64,000 nucleotides of DNA from contig NZ_JXLA01000014.1 of assembly GCF_001886185.1 (NCBI RefSeq), positions 1-64,000 of the forward strand, read 5' to 3'. The translations under genes and the position numbers were made by a program. Of this stretch, positions 43,731 through 52,378 are shown piece after piece. The DNA comes from Enterococcus raffinosus. Its GTDB lineage: Bacteria > Bacillota > Bacilli > Lactobacillales > Enterococcaceae. Positions within the stretch are counted from its first letter, which is position 1. Every line of letters begins with the position of its first letter. Under the pieces are notes generated by a model. It did no database searches. It was not told the origin of the DNA and worked only from the letters and a program-made list of their open reading frames with translations.

Positions 43731-45632
43731 GTGCTAAATAAAAGGCAAAAAGAAATGATTCAAGAATTCGAAAGACACAGTCCCTCTTTTTTAACCGCTG
43801 ACCATTTTGTTGATAAATTTCAAGTGAGTATGCGTACCGTTCAATCGGATATTAAGAAAGTAAGAAAGTATTTGGAAACCAGCAGTTATGCTGAACTGAT
43901 TTCAGTCGCATCTAAAGGCAGTCATTTAATTATTAATGACTATACTGCGCTGCGAGCTGATCTCCATCAAGAAGAGGCGGTAAATGAATCCAGCCAATCG
44001 GATCGAGTCAGGAAATTGTGTGTATTGCTGTTGAACCAAAAAAGACCGATCAATCGTCAAAAATTGCTGGATCAGCTATTTATCGCTTCATCTACACTGA
44101 ATACGGATTTAAAGGAAGCCGATAAGTTGCTCAGCAATTATCACTTGAGTGTGGAACGCAAAAGAAATTCCGGCATCTTTATTCGAGGAAATGAATATGA
44201 CAAAAGGAAATGCTTGCTGAAGCTGGGGCACTTAGAGATTCATCAGGAGCAAGGCGGTATGGGATGTGAAGAGACCTTTCGTCAAGATATTGAAACCGTA
44301 CTAGTCAGTGTCCTGTTAAAGCATCACTTCCATATTTCAGAAACACTGTTCCAAAATCTGATCGTTCATATTGAAATGTCTATCAAACGAATGTACAACG
44401 GTTTTTATATCGGCTCTGAAGAATTTGAGGGAATCGAAGACTTTGATTCTGAGATGGAGGTATCAGCGGAGATTTTTCATCGTTTAGCTGAGCGCTCTTA
44501 TTTCAAAATCTCGCAAGAAGAAATTATTAACTTGGCGATTTACATCAAGGGGAAAAGTGATTACGAAAATGATGATTACATCTCCGAAGAAGTCAATACC
44601 TTCATTCTTCACGCTTTGAAGGAAATCAATGAAAAATTTGATATTGATTTTCGCCAAGAAATTGATTTGAGAATCTCATTGGCTTTACATTTGATGCCGT
44701 TACTAACACGAATTGAGTACAACATTCAAAATGAAAACCAATTACTAGATCAAATTAAGCAGTCTTTTCCATTAGGATTTGATATAGCAGCATATATGTG
44801 TCTTTTATTGCAAAACTCGATTGACAAAAAAATTGAAGAAGGTGAGATTGCCTATCTCGCGATTTACTTCAATCAATATTTGGCTAAATACAATGACATT
44901 TCTGGGAAAAAAAGAATTTTGATCATCACAAGCTTGAAACGCAGTGAGAGTATTTTGTTGAGACAGCGTTTTGCTACCTGGTTTTCCAATGAAATTACGA
45001 TTTTAACGTTAGTCAATACGCATGAAGTTAGCTCACTGGATATTGAGGACTACGATGTGATCTTTACCACAGAGCAAACAGAACTGACAGATCAGATGGG
45101 CGCGATCTTGATCAGCTTTTTCCCGAGTGAGCAGGAATATTCCAAAATTAAACTGGCGATTGATGGATTTAACGATAAATTTGAGATCGTAAATTTATTT
45201 AATGAAGAGCTTTTCCATTTCGGTCAGTTTACCAAAAAGAAGGAAGTGTTGGATAAGATTTGTTCCATCTCCGTTTCAAAAGTTGGCGATAAAGTCTTTC
45301 AATTAAGAGAGGCTGTTGAGTTAAGGGAAGAGCTTGGGAGCAGCTATTTCGGAAATGGCATCGCGTTGCCCCATCCGATTAACCCGATTTTAGCTGAAAC
45401 CTTTGTTTCTGTCATTTTATTGAAAAACGAGATGAATTGGGATTCAGATGGTAATCGGGTACGACTAGTCATGCTGGTGGCCATTGAAAAAAATAATGCA
45501 AAGGTATTCCAGCTGTGGAATTATCTGGCCAAAATCATTCAAGAAAAAGGCTTTGTTGATCGGGTTATCAAAGACCCGACGTTTGATAATTTTAGAGAAA
45601 ACCTTTCTCAGCTATTGGAAGAATATATTTAA
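43731..45632 (+). CDS. PRD/EIIA-domain transcriptional regulator (LicR/MtlR type)
   Basis: Modular PTS regulator of 633 aa. An N-terminal pair of helix-turn-helix motifs (about residues 1-150, FQVSMRTVQSDIKKVRKYLE) is followed by two PRDs (about 190-300 and 305-400), an EIIB-like domain that lacks its Cys (KKRILIITSLKRSESIL) and a C-terminal EIIA domain with the phospho-His in YFGNGIALPHPINP. GTG start at 43731 behind AAGGAGGGGG. Family members are activators tuned by HPr and EIIB phosphorylation. It sits directly before the mannose-type PTS operon, its most likely target. Confidence 0.9.
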   Translation: MLNKRQKEMIQEFERHSPSFLTADHFVDKFQVSMRTVQSDIKKVRKYLETSSYAELISVASKGSHLIINDYTALRADLHQEEAVNESSQSDRVRKLCVLLLNQKRPINRQKLLDQLFIASSTLNTDLKEADKLLSNYHLSVERKRNSGIFIRGNEYDKRKCLLKLGHLEIHQEQGGMGCEETFRQDIETVLVSVLLKHHFHISETLFQNLIVHIEMSIKRMYNGFYIGSEEFEGIEDFDSEMEVSAEIFHRLAERSYFKISQEEIINLAIYIKGKSDYENDDYISEEVNTFILHALKEINEKFDIDFRQEIDLRISLALHLMPLLTRIEYNIQNENQLLDQIKQSFPLGFDIAAYMCLLLQNSIDKKIEEGEIAYLAIYFNQYLAKYNDISGKKRILIITSLKRSESILLRQRFATWFSNEITILTLVNTHEVSSLDIEDYDVIFTTEQTELTDQMGAILISFFPSEQEYSKIKLAIDGFNDKFEIVNLFNEELFHFGQFTKKKEVLDKICSISVSKVGDKVFQLREAVELREELGSSYFGNGIALPHPINPILAETFVSVILLKNEMNWDSDGNRVRLVMLVAIEKNNAKVFQLWNYLAKIIQEKGFVDRVIKDPTFDNFRENLSQLLEEYI

Positions 45633-45650
45633 AAATAAAGTGAATAAGAC

Positions 45651-45708
45651 GAACATAAAAAATTTTTCGTGTTTTGAAAAATCAAATCATTAGTAGGAAA
45701 TAGGATGG
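45651..45708 (+). repeat. 58-bp imperfect direct repeat, copy 1
   Basis: GAACATAA, then ATTTTTC ... GAAAAAT hairpin, then CATTAGTAGGAAATAGGA; repeats at 45802-45858 with offset 151 bp. After copy 1 a 19-codon ORF begins (ATGGCAGTTCC at about 45705). See copy 2. Confidence 0.75.
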
Positions 45709-45801
45709 CAGTTCCACTTTTTGCAGTGAATAAAGTAAGTGAGCAAATTGAAAAGCGACAATGAAAAAACTAAGAAGAACTAGTGGAATGGTATACGGCT
45801 T

Positions 45802-45858
45802 GAACATAAGAGATTTTTCGTAATTTGAAAAATCCATTCATTAGTAGGAAATAGGAGG
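45802..45858 (+). repeat. 58-bp imperfect direct repeat, copy 2, leader of the mannose-type PTS
   Basis: Contains GATTTTTC/GAAAAATC (8-bp hairpin, loop of 7) and ends in the AGGAGG ribosome site of the EIIA gene. The intervening 93 bp hold no real gene. The duplication may be a leader RNA element copied together with a lost gene. Confidence 0.75.
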
Positions 45859-45865
45859 AGCAAAT

Positions 45866-46279
45866 ATGAAATTTATTTTTGTATCCCACGGTGATCTCGC
45901 AAAAAGTATTTTAGGAAGTGCGCAGATGATCGTTGGTGAACAAACAGAGGCGAAAGCTTTTGGCTTATACCCAAAGGATGATATTGGCGGCTTGAAGGAT
46001 CAGGTGAAATCAGCGATTGAAGAGTTTGGCGGTGGGAATGACATCATTTGTTTTACGGATTTATTTAGCGGCAGCCCTTTTAATGCGGTGGTTGCTTTGA
46101 TGGGAGATTTTCCCATTCGTCATATTACGGGAATGAACTTACCCATGGTATTAGAAGCATTCATGTCACGTATGAACGAAGACAATTCTGCTGAAGATAT
46201 TTGTACAAAATTATTGGAAGAGGCTCCCTCGACCTTTATCGATGTAAACCATTATTTAGGAGTAAATTTAGAAGATTAA
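45866..46279 (+). CDS. PTS EIIA, mannose type, module 2
   Basis: 137-aa EIIA of the mannose/fructose/sorbose family; the phospho-His is in FIFVSHGDLAKSIL. ICFTDLFSGSPFNAV and ITGMNLPMVLEAF are the other family blocks. EIIB, EIIC and EIID follow. The same fold is used by DhaM, which normally serves DhaK-DhaL and is not found in this window. Confidence 0.94.
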   Translation: MKFIFVSHGDLAKSILGSAQMIVGEQTEAKAFGLYPKDDIGGLKDQVKSAIEEFGGGNDIICFTDLFSGSPFNAVVALMGDFPIRHITGMNLPMVLEAFMSRMNEDNSAEDICTKLLEEAPSTFIDVNHYLGVNLED

Positions 46280-46295
46280 AAAAGGGGCGAGAAAC

Positions 46296-46772
46296 ATGAA
46301 AAACATTGTATTTGCTAGAGTAGATGATCGTTTAATTCACGGAGAGGTAGTAACAGCCTGGACACCAACTTACAGTATCAATCATATTGTCATCATTGAC
46401 GATATTGTAGCCAGCGATCCATTCCAAAAAAGAATATTGAAAGCGCTGGCACCAACAAAAGTTCGCGTGGATGCCTTTACCACAGAAGAAGGTATCGCTG
46501 AATTGAAAAAACCTTATAACGAAAAAGAGCGGATTTTATTATTAACCAAAACGCCGATTACTTACGCCAAATTAGTTGAGGGCGGGATTGAATTGCCGCA
46601 GGTTAATCTTGGTGGAATGGGTATTCGTGATGAACGAAAGCCATTCATCAAAAATGTTGCCTGTGATGAAGCAGAAGTAGCAGCGATTCGCCAAATGGTG
46701 GATAAAGGGGTCCATGTTTTCTACCAGTTAGTACCGGAACAACGCTTAATTGAGATTACGAATTTATTATAA
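46296..46772 (+). CDS. PTS EIIB, mannose/fructose/sorbose type, module 2
   Basis: 158-aa EIIB. The phospho-His lies in RVDDRLIHGEVVTAW, the invariant family signature. INHIVIIDDIVASDPFQKRIL and VNLGGMGIRDERKPF follow. 17 nt after EIIA and 17 nt before EIIC. Confidence 0.95.
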   Translation: MKNIVFARVDDRLIHGEVVTAWTPTYSINHIVIIDDIVASDPFQKRILKALAPTKVRVDAFTTEEGIAELKKPYNEKERILLLTKTPITYAKLVEGGIELPQVNLGGMGIRDERKPFIKNVACDEAEVAAIRQMVDKGVHVFYQLVPEQRLIEITNLL

Positions 46773-46789
46773 AAAAGGAGGAAAAATGT

Positions 46790-47554
46790 ATGTCGATTTT
46801 TCAAGCTTTTCTATGTGGGGTTGTGTATTTTCTAGCAATAGGAAATCTGCCCTTCGTCGGGTTGTGGTCGTTACAGCGGCCGTTGGTGTGCGGACTTATT
46901 ACGGGGATTATTTTGGGTGACCCTTTAATGGGGGCAATGACAGGAGCTTCAATCAACTTAGTTTATCTAGGATTTATTTCTGCCGGAGGGTCAATGCCTG
47001 CTGATATGGCATTAGCCGGGATTTTAGGAACAGCTTTTGCCATAACAGGTGGATTAGATGCGAAAACAGCGTTGTCAGTAGCAGTACCGATCGGATTGTT
47101 AGGGACGATCGTCTGGTATGGACGGATGACTTTTGGTTCAATCTTTGTGCATGTGGCTGATAATTATATCGAAAAAGGTGAGTACCATAAGATTTGGCGA
47201 GCCAATGTTCTGTTTCCGCAGCTTCTAACGGCGGTCATTACGATTATTCCATGTGGCCTAGCCGCTTATTTCGGCGCAAGTTATATTTCTGGGTTCATTG
47301 AAGCGTTAAGTGGCACCACGTTGACAATTTTCACCGTTATTGGTGGAATGATGCCGGCTTTAGGGGTGGCTATTACTTTGCAATATATTTTTAAAGGAGA
47401 AGCGCGGGTCTTCTTATTCTTAGGGTTTGTTTTGGCTACTTATTCTGGTCTGGACTTATTACCATTGGGTGTAATCGCAGGATTAACCGCATTGATCTAT
47501 GTACAAGCGACAGGCAATAAATCTGATTCAGAGGAGGATGAAATCTATGAGTAA
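46790..47554 (+). CDS. PTS EIIC, mannose type, module 2
   Basis: Membrane subunit of 254 aa with about six to seven helices; LQRPLVCGLITGIILGDPLMGAMTGASINLVYLGF is the classic ManY/SorA signature and GGSMPADMALAGILGTA follows. It forms the channel together with EIID. Its end overlaps the EIID start by 8 nt. Confidence 0.95.
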   Translation: MSIFQAFLCGVVYFLAIGNLPFVGLWSLQRPLVCGLITGIILGDPLMGAMTGASINLVYLGFISAGGSMPADMALAGILGTAFAITGGLDAKTALSVAVPIGLLGTIVWYGRMTFGSIFVHVADNYIEKGEYHKIWRANVLFPQLLTAVITIIPCGLAAYFGASYISGFIEALSGTTLTIFTVIGGMMPALGVAITLQYIFKGEARVFLFLGFVLATYSGLDLLPLGVIAGLTALIYVQATGNKSDSEEDEIYE

Positions 47555-48377
47555 AGAGGCAGAGGGAAGTTTGATTCGTAAAAAAGATCTGTTCCGTTCT
47601 TGGCTGATTTGGGAAAATTTACCACAAACCTGCTACAACTATGAACGGATGATGGGACAAGCTGTTGCCCATGTTTTCGTTCCTATCTCTAAACGACTGC
47701 ATAACGATGATCCAGAAAAGAAGAAGGAAATGATGAAACGCGAGATAGAATTCTTTAATGTTCATATTGAGTTCGGTTCATGTATTATCGGCATGATCAT
47801 CGCTTTGGAAGAACAAAAGGCCAAAGGAGTGGCGATTCCCAGTGAATTTATTACAAGTTTGAAAACTTCCTTGATGGGTCCCTTATCAGGAATCGGTGAT
47901 ACGATATTCCAAGGGGTATTGATTCCTATTTTATTGGCAATCTGTATCGATTTGACGTTGAAGGGGACCATTTGGGGTTCGATTATTTATGCTGTAGCGA
48001 TTATCGCAATTGCTTGGGGAATGAGTTACGCCAGTTTCATGTTTGGCTATCGAGCCGGGGCAGATGCCGTCATGGATTTCCTTGAGAAAGGACTGTTAAA
48101 CAAAGTTCTGCGCGGCGCTGAAATCATGGGGTGTATGGTAATGGGCGGCTTGATCTCCAGCTATGTAAAAATCCATGTAGCGTTAAAAATCGTCAGCTCA
48201 ACTACGACCTTTAAGGTTCAGGAACAGTTTCTGGATGCAGTAATGCCGAATATCTTACCCTTTGCTTTCACAATGCTGATTTATTGGTTAATGAAACGCG
48301 GCTGGTCTTCCTTAAAGATCATTGGTCTGATTGTCGTAGTCGGAATTGTTACTGGATTCTTTGGAATTTTAGGTTAG
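47547..48377 (+). CDS. PTS EIID, mannose type, module 2
   Basis: 276-aa membrane-associated subunit. SWLIWENLPQTCYNYERMMGQAVAHVF, FNVHIEFGSCIIGMIIALEEQKA and LMGPLSGIGDTIFQGVLIPI are typical of ManZ. Start is ATG 47547 behind GAGGAGG; a longer frame to 47499 lies inside EIIC. Completes the four-subunit permease. Confidence 0.95.
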   Translation: MSKEAEGSLIRKKDLFRSWLIWENLPQTCYNYERMMGQAVAHVFVPISKRLHNDDPEKKKEMMKREIEFFNVHIEFGSCIIGMIIALEEQKAKGVAIPSEFITSLKTSLMGPLSGIGDTIFQGVLIPILLAICIDLTLKGTIWGSIIYAVAIIAIAWGMSYASFMFGYRAGADAVMDFLEKGLLNKVLRGAEIMGCMVMGGLISSYVKIHVALKIVSSTTTFKVQEQFLDAVMPNILPFAFTMLIYWLMKRGWSSLKIIGLIVVVGIVTGFFGILG

Positions 48378-48387
48378 GGGCGAAAGA

Positions 48388-49431
48388 ATGAAAGCAATTG
48401 TTGAAACAGGAGTCAAGCAGTTAGAGATTCAAGAACTGCCGATGCCTGAGATTGAAAAAGATGAAGTGTTGATGCAAGTCAGAGCAAATGGCCTTTGTAC
48501 CAATGACCTACGTGATTATTTAGGAGATATGAACTATACGCATCCTAGAATTGGCGGTCATGAATTTAGCGGCGAAGTGGTAGAAATCGGCAGCGAAGTG
48601 AATCCTGAACATTTTGATGTCGGGGATCATGTAGTGAAATATATTATTCCGGCTTGCGGAGAATGTCATTATTGTAAAACGGGTCGTGAGAATCTATGTA
48701 TTGAAGTCGCTAAATCAACGACTTTTCAAAATCCTGACGGTATTTCCGGCTTTCTTGGGATGTCACAATATATCGCAGTAAAAAGTCGGGATCTTTATAA
48801 ATACCCCAAGGAGGTTCCTTTCACACATAGTGCGTTTACTGAACCACTTGCATGTGTAGTAAACAGTGTGGAACGTGCTCAGTTGATGTTTGGTCAAGAT
48901 GTTGTCATAATCGGCGGCGGTGTCATGGGCCTGTTCCATGTTATTTTAGCAAAATTATCTGGTACTCGAGTGATTCTCAGCGAACCCAATGAAGAACGCA
49001 GAAAACTTGCGGAAGAATTGGGTGCGGATGTGACCTTTGATCCAACAAAAGTTGACGCAGTAGCTTTTGTCAAAGAACAAACAGATGGTCGCGGAGCCGA
49101 AGTTGTTTTTAATACTACCGCGCTTCCGCAAATTGCGAAACAAGCGATGGACTTAACCGCAACAGGTGGTCAAACCTTTATGTTTAGTTCGCTGCATCCC
49201 AATGAACCTGTACCGACGGATATGGGAATCGTCCATTCCTATGAAAAATTAATTACCGGGACAGTTAGTCCAAAAGTTCCAACCTTTTATCGTTCCGTTC
49301 AGTTGATTGCAAAAGGGATTGTCGATGTTACTCCGTTATTAGCGAGGACGTTTGATTATACTGATGCCGTAGATGCCTTTGAATATGCGCTGCGCCCGGA
49401 CACATTGAAGACCATTATTACCTTTGATTAG
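48388..49431 (+). CDS. Zinc-dependent alcohol/polyol dehydrogenase, module 2
   Basis: 347-aa medium-chain dehydrogenase. The catalytic zinc site is LCTNDL plus GGHEFSGEVVEIG, the structural zinc is bound by four Cys in IIPACGECHYCKTGRENLC, and IIGGGVMGLFHVILAKL binds NAD(P). Sorbitol, threonine and galactitol-1-phosphate dehydrogenases share this plan. Between PTS and FGGY kinase the natural role is oxidation of an imported polyol phosphate to a ketose phosphate, which the kinase and aldolase would use; substrate identity is inference. 11 nt after EIID. Confidence 0.92.
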   Translation: MKAIVETGVKQLEIQELPMPEIEKDEVLMQVRANGLCTNDLRDYLGDMNYTHPRIGGHEFSGEVVEIGSEVNPEHFDVGDHVVKYIIPACGECHYCKTGRENLCIEVAKSTTFQNPDGISGFLGMSQYIAVKSRDLYKYPKEVPFTHSAFTEPLACVVNSVERAQLMFGQDVVIIGGGVMGLFHVILAKLSGTRVILSEPNEERRKLAEELGADVTFDPTKVDAVAFVKEQTDGRGAEVVFNTTALPQIAKQAMDLTATGGQTFMFSSLHPNEPVPTDMGIVHSYEKLITGTVSPKVPTFYRSVQLIAKGIVDVTPLLARTFDYTDAVDAFEYALRPDTLKTIITFD

Positions 49432-49449
49432 AAGAAAGTAGGAAGAAAA

Positions 49450-50919
49450 ATGAGTGCATCTGTCTATATTGGACTAGATATCGGGACCACATCCATCAAG
49501 GTGGCCGCAGTCACTAACCAGTTAGAAACAATTTTTGAAAAACAATATGTCTATGATTATCTGATTCCAAAAAAGGGCTGGACGGAGATTGAGCCTGATA
49601 CATGGGTAGAAATCACCATCAATGGGTTACAAGAATTATTTCAACAAATCCCTGCGGAAACGGTCAAGGGAATTGGGATTACTGGGCAAATGCACACGAC
49701 CGTGTTTGTAGACAAACACGGTTTTTCTGTCCGACCAGCCATTATGTGGAACGATAATCGAACCAAAGAAAGTCTTCCGATAATAAAACAGCGTCTAAAA
49801 AGCAATGAGAAGAGTGCACATATCGCAAAAATTGTTTCCACCGGCAGCCCATTAACAAGCTTGTTGTGGGTGAGAGAGCATGAACCGGAAACTTTTGGAA
49901 AGATTAACCAGTTTTTGATTGCTAAAGATTATGTGAAATTAAAATTGACTGGGGTTGCTTCCATCGATTATTGTGACGCATCGACCTCTTCTTTATATGA
50001 TTTGAACAGTGATGATTGGTCGGAAGAAGTCCAAACCTTGTTTAGACTAGATAAACAGCTATTTCCAGCGATTCGGCCCGCTTCAGCAGTTGTTGGAGGA
50101 TTGACTGAAGAAATATGTCATCAGTTGAATATCACAAAGCCTATTCCAGTTGTTTCAGGAACGGGAGATAATGTCGCGTCGGCTTTAGTTTCTGGTAGCT
50201 TTGAGAGTATGCAGCCGTTGATTTCTTTAGGAACCTCAGGGGTGCTGGTAATTCCCAACAGCCAGCACCAGCTCAAATCTAAAGGAAAAAACGTTGTAGC
50301 CAAAATTACTGAAGCGGATGATTCCATCATTACCCAAGGGACTGTCCAGGCGGGGGCAAAAATTAACAGCTGGTGGTTGGAGGATATTTTACAAACAGAT
50401 AACTACGCCGAAGAGCAGGAAAAAATTTCCTTAACCTTATTGGGGGAGAATGAGGTTTTCTTTTCTCCGCATATGAACGGCGAGAAAACCCTCTTTGCTG
50501 AACCGGATTTAAAAGGGGCGTTTATAGGTTTGGGACTGGATACAGGCAGAGCTGAAATGTATTTAGCTGTATTGGAAGGCTTGGCTTTTGGTATTCGACA
50601 ATTGTTCGATGCTATGAAAAACGAGCAACAGCCAGCGTATTTCACGATTGTCGGCGGTGGTGCAAAAAGTGAAATATGGATAAAAATTTTTGCTAATGTT
50701 CTAGGTTATCCAATCAGGCGTGTGTTGACCTCACAGGAGGCGGTTCACGGGGCAGCGATTTTAGCGATTATTGGCGTAGAAGGAAAGATTACTTTTCCAA
50801 TCAATGCTGCTCAACTAATCCAGCCTGACCCGGAACTTATTGTTAAGTACAATCAACGATATAAAAAGTATTTAAAACTGACTGAGCTATTAATAAATTT
50901 GAGAGGTGACGAAGAATGA
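49450..50919 (+). CDS. FGGY-family carbohydrate kinase, module 2
   Basis: 489-aa kinase of the xylulokinase/gluconokinase type. YIGLDIGTTSIKVAAV is the N-terminal phosphate loop, GIGITGQMHTTVFVDKHG and RPAIMWNDNRT line the sugar site, VVSGTGDNVASALVSG and ISLGTSGVLVIP mark the ATP domain, and FTIVGGGAKSEIWIKIFANVLG is the C-terminal FGGY signature. It resembles XylB more than the kinase of module 1. Stop overlaps the zinc-ribbon gene start (ATGA). Confidence 0.92.
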   Translation: MSASVYIGLDIGTTSIKVAAVTNQLETIFEKQYVYDYLIPKKGWTEIEPDTWVEITINGLQELFQQIPAETVKGIGITGQMHTTVFVDKHGFSVRPAIMWNDNRTKESLPIIKQRLKSNEKSAHIAKIVSTGSPLTSLLWVREHEPETFGKINQFLIAKDYVKLKLTGVASIDYCDASTSSLYDLNSDDWSEEVQTLFRLDKQLFPAIRPASAVVGGLTEEICHQLNITKPIPVVSGTGDNVASALVSGSFESMQPLISLGTSGVLVIPNSQHQLKSKGKNVVAKITEADDSIITQGTVQAGAKINSWWLEDILQTDNYAEEQEKISLTLLGENEVFFSPHMNGEKTLFAEPDLKGAFIGLGLDTGRAEMYLAVLEGLAFGIRQLFDAMKNEQQPAYFTIVGGGAKSEIWIKIFANVLGYPIRRVLTSQEAVHGAAILAIIGVEGKITFPINAAQLIQPDPELIVKYNQRYKKYLKLTELLINLRGDEE

Positions 50920-51455
50920 AAGAGTGCTTGATCTGCGGCGGGCCATTAAAACTGATTAAGTTCAAATGTGCGGATGGCTATGTTTGCAAAGGCTGTTATG
51001 AAAAAGTCAGCGTTAATTTTACTCAAACGATCAAAACCAAGAATAAAGACGAGCTTTTAGCACTTCTCGAAGGCTCAACAAAGGAAACGACTACTCCGAC
51101 ATTTGAAATTTCTAGAAAAATCAATCAATTGATTTTCTTTGATGATAAGAATCAAAAGATTTGTTTGCCCAATCATAAAAAATATACGAAAGAAAAATTA
51201 AAACCAGAAATTTATCCGTTTTCGTCCATCAAAAATTGTCAGGTCATAGAAGAAAAAACGGAAAGGACAGTAAAGAAAAAGATCCAGAAATTGGGCCGGA
51301 TCAAGGTCGTATTGACAGTCCAGCAAGAAACGCGCGACATTTGGCTGATTCCTAATTTTATCAATAGAGACAGCACGGCATACAAAACGATGCGTTCCTT
51401 AGCGAGCAACATCGTTGTTGAAGTCAATCAATTGAAGGAGGAGGTTGCATGTTAG
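50916..51455 (+). CDS. Zinc-ribbon protein of unknown function in a sugar operon
   Basis: 179-aa protein. The first 30 residues form a zinc ribbon, CLICGGPLKLIKFKCADGYVCKGCY, with four CxxC-type Cys similar to DUF4428. The rest (about 65-175) is beta-rich, INQLIFFDDKNQKICL and YPFSSIKNCQVIEE, and may be a small PH-like domain as found behind DUF4428 ribbons. No membrane helix. It overlaps the kinase by 4 nt and the aldolase by 7 nt, so it is translated as part of module 2. A function in sugar breakdown is not known; regulatory or chaperone-like roles are possible. Confidence 0.8.
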   Translation: MKECLICGGPLKLIKFKCADGYVCKGCYEKVSVNFTQTIKTKNKDELLALLEGSTKETTTPTFEISRKINQLIFFDDKNQKICLPNHKKYTKEKLKPEIYPFSSIKNCQVIEEKTERTVKKKIQKLGRIKVVLTVQQETRDIWLIPNFINRDSTAYKTMRSLASNIVVEVNQLKEEVAC

Positions 51456-52315
51456 CAAATTTAAAAGAGGTCTTGGAAAACGCGCGCGAAGAAAAGCAAG
51501 CGATTGCCGCATTTAATGTGCCAAACTTGGAAATGGTACGAGCAGCTATTCAGGCTGCAGAAGAGGCGGAAATGCCAGTTATCTTGCAGCATGCAGAGGG
51601 CCATGGCTCTTTGATTTCATTAGAAGAAATCGGCCCAATTATGCTCCAATATGCTAAACAAAGCAGTGTTCCAGTAGTCGTTCATTTAGATCATGGGAAA
51701 AGCTTCGATGTGATCCTTCAGGCGATGAAACTTGGCTTTACCTCAGTGATGATCGACGCTTCTGATCTGCCTTTTGAGGAAAACATCACACGGACAAAAG
51801 AAATCGTGAAAGTCGCTCATAGTTTGGGTGTCAGTGTGGAAGCTGAGTTGGGGCATGTCTTTACTTCTTCTTTAGGTGGTGGGGAAGGACGCGCACCAGA
51901 TGATGATCAAATCGGGGACAAGGATATCTATACAGATCCCAATCAGGCAAAAACCTTTGTCGATGCGACAGGTATTGATTGCTTAGCGATAGCATTCGGG
52001 ACGGTTCACGGAATTTACTTGAAAGAGCCGCGACTGGATTTGGATCGTGTAAAAGAAATCTATGAGGAAGTCAGTATTCCGTTAGTCATGCATGGCGGTT
52101 CAGGCGTCGCTGCTGAAGATTATCAAACAGCGATTGCAAACGGGATTGCGAAGATTAATTACTATACCTATGCCAATCAGGCGGGAGCTGCCGCTCTGAA
52201 GGACTACTTGAAGGAGGAGTCGCAAGAGTATTTCTTGGAAGACTGTCTCAACGTAACAACAAAAGCACTGAAAGAAGATTATGTTCGAGCGATAAAAATC
52301 TTTAGCGGGAAATAG
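51449..52315 (+). CDS. Class II ketose-bisphosphate aldolase, module 2
   Basis: 288-aa zinc aldolase. PVVVHLDHGKSFDVILQAMKLGFTSVMID, SVEAELGHVFTSS, IAFGTVHGIY, LVMHGGSGVAAEDY and KINYYTYANQAG are the family blocks. Compared with the two other copies in the window it has a longer loop after EAELGHV and the GTVHG motif closer to the norm, so it is more distant. Last gene of module 2, overlapping the zinc-ribbon gene, and followed by a strong terminator. Expected to split the ketose phosphate made by the dehydrogenase and kinase. Confidence 0.92.
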   Translation: MLANLKEVLENAREEKQAIAAFNVPNLEMVRAAIQAAEEAEMPVILQHAEGHGSLISLEEIGPIMLQYAKQSSVPVVVHLDHGKSFDVILQAMKLGFTSVMIDASDLPFEENITRTKEIVKVAHSLGVSVEAELGHVFTSSLGGGEGRAPDDDQIGDKDIYTDPNQAKTFVDATGIDCLAIAFGTVHGIYLKEPRLDLDRVKEIYEEVSIPLVMHGGSGVAAEDYQTAIANGIAKINYYTYANQAGAAALKDYLKEESQEYFLEDCLNVTTKALKEDYVRAIKIFSGK

Positions 52316-52324
52316 AATACGAAG

Positions 52325-52373
52325 AAAAAAGTGGTGGTAATCATAAAATAAATGATTACGCACCACTTTTTTT
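52325..52373. terminator. Bidirectional terminator between module 2 and hxlB copy
   Basis: AAGTGGTG and TAATCAT pair with ATGATTA and CACCACTT, with A6 left and T7 right, between convergent genes. Confidence 0.9.
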
Positions 52374-52378
52374 GCATT

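Noticed and set aside
45702-45725. Possible sigma-54 promoter (TGGCAG ... TTTGCA) before the mannose-type PTS, as expected with LevR-type activators
   Set aside because: The distance between GG and GC is 14 nt instead of the required 10, and the nearby regulator lacks a sigma-54 activator ATPase domain.
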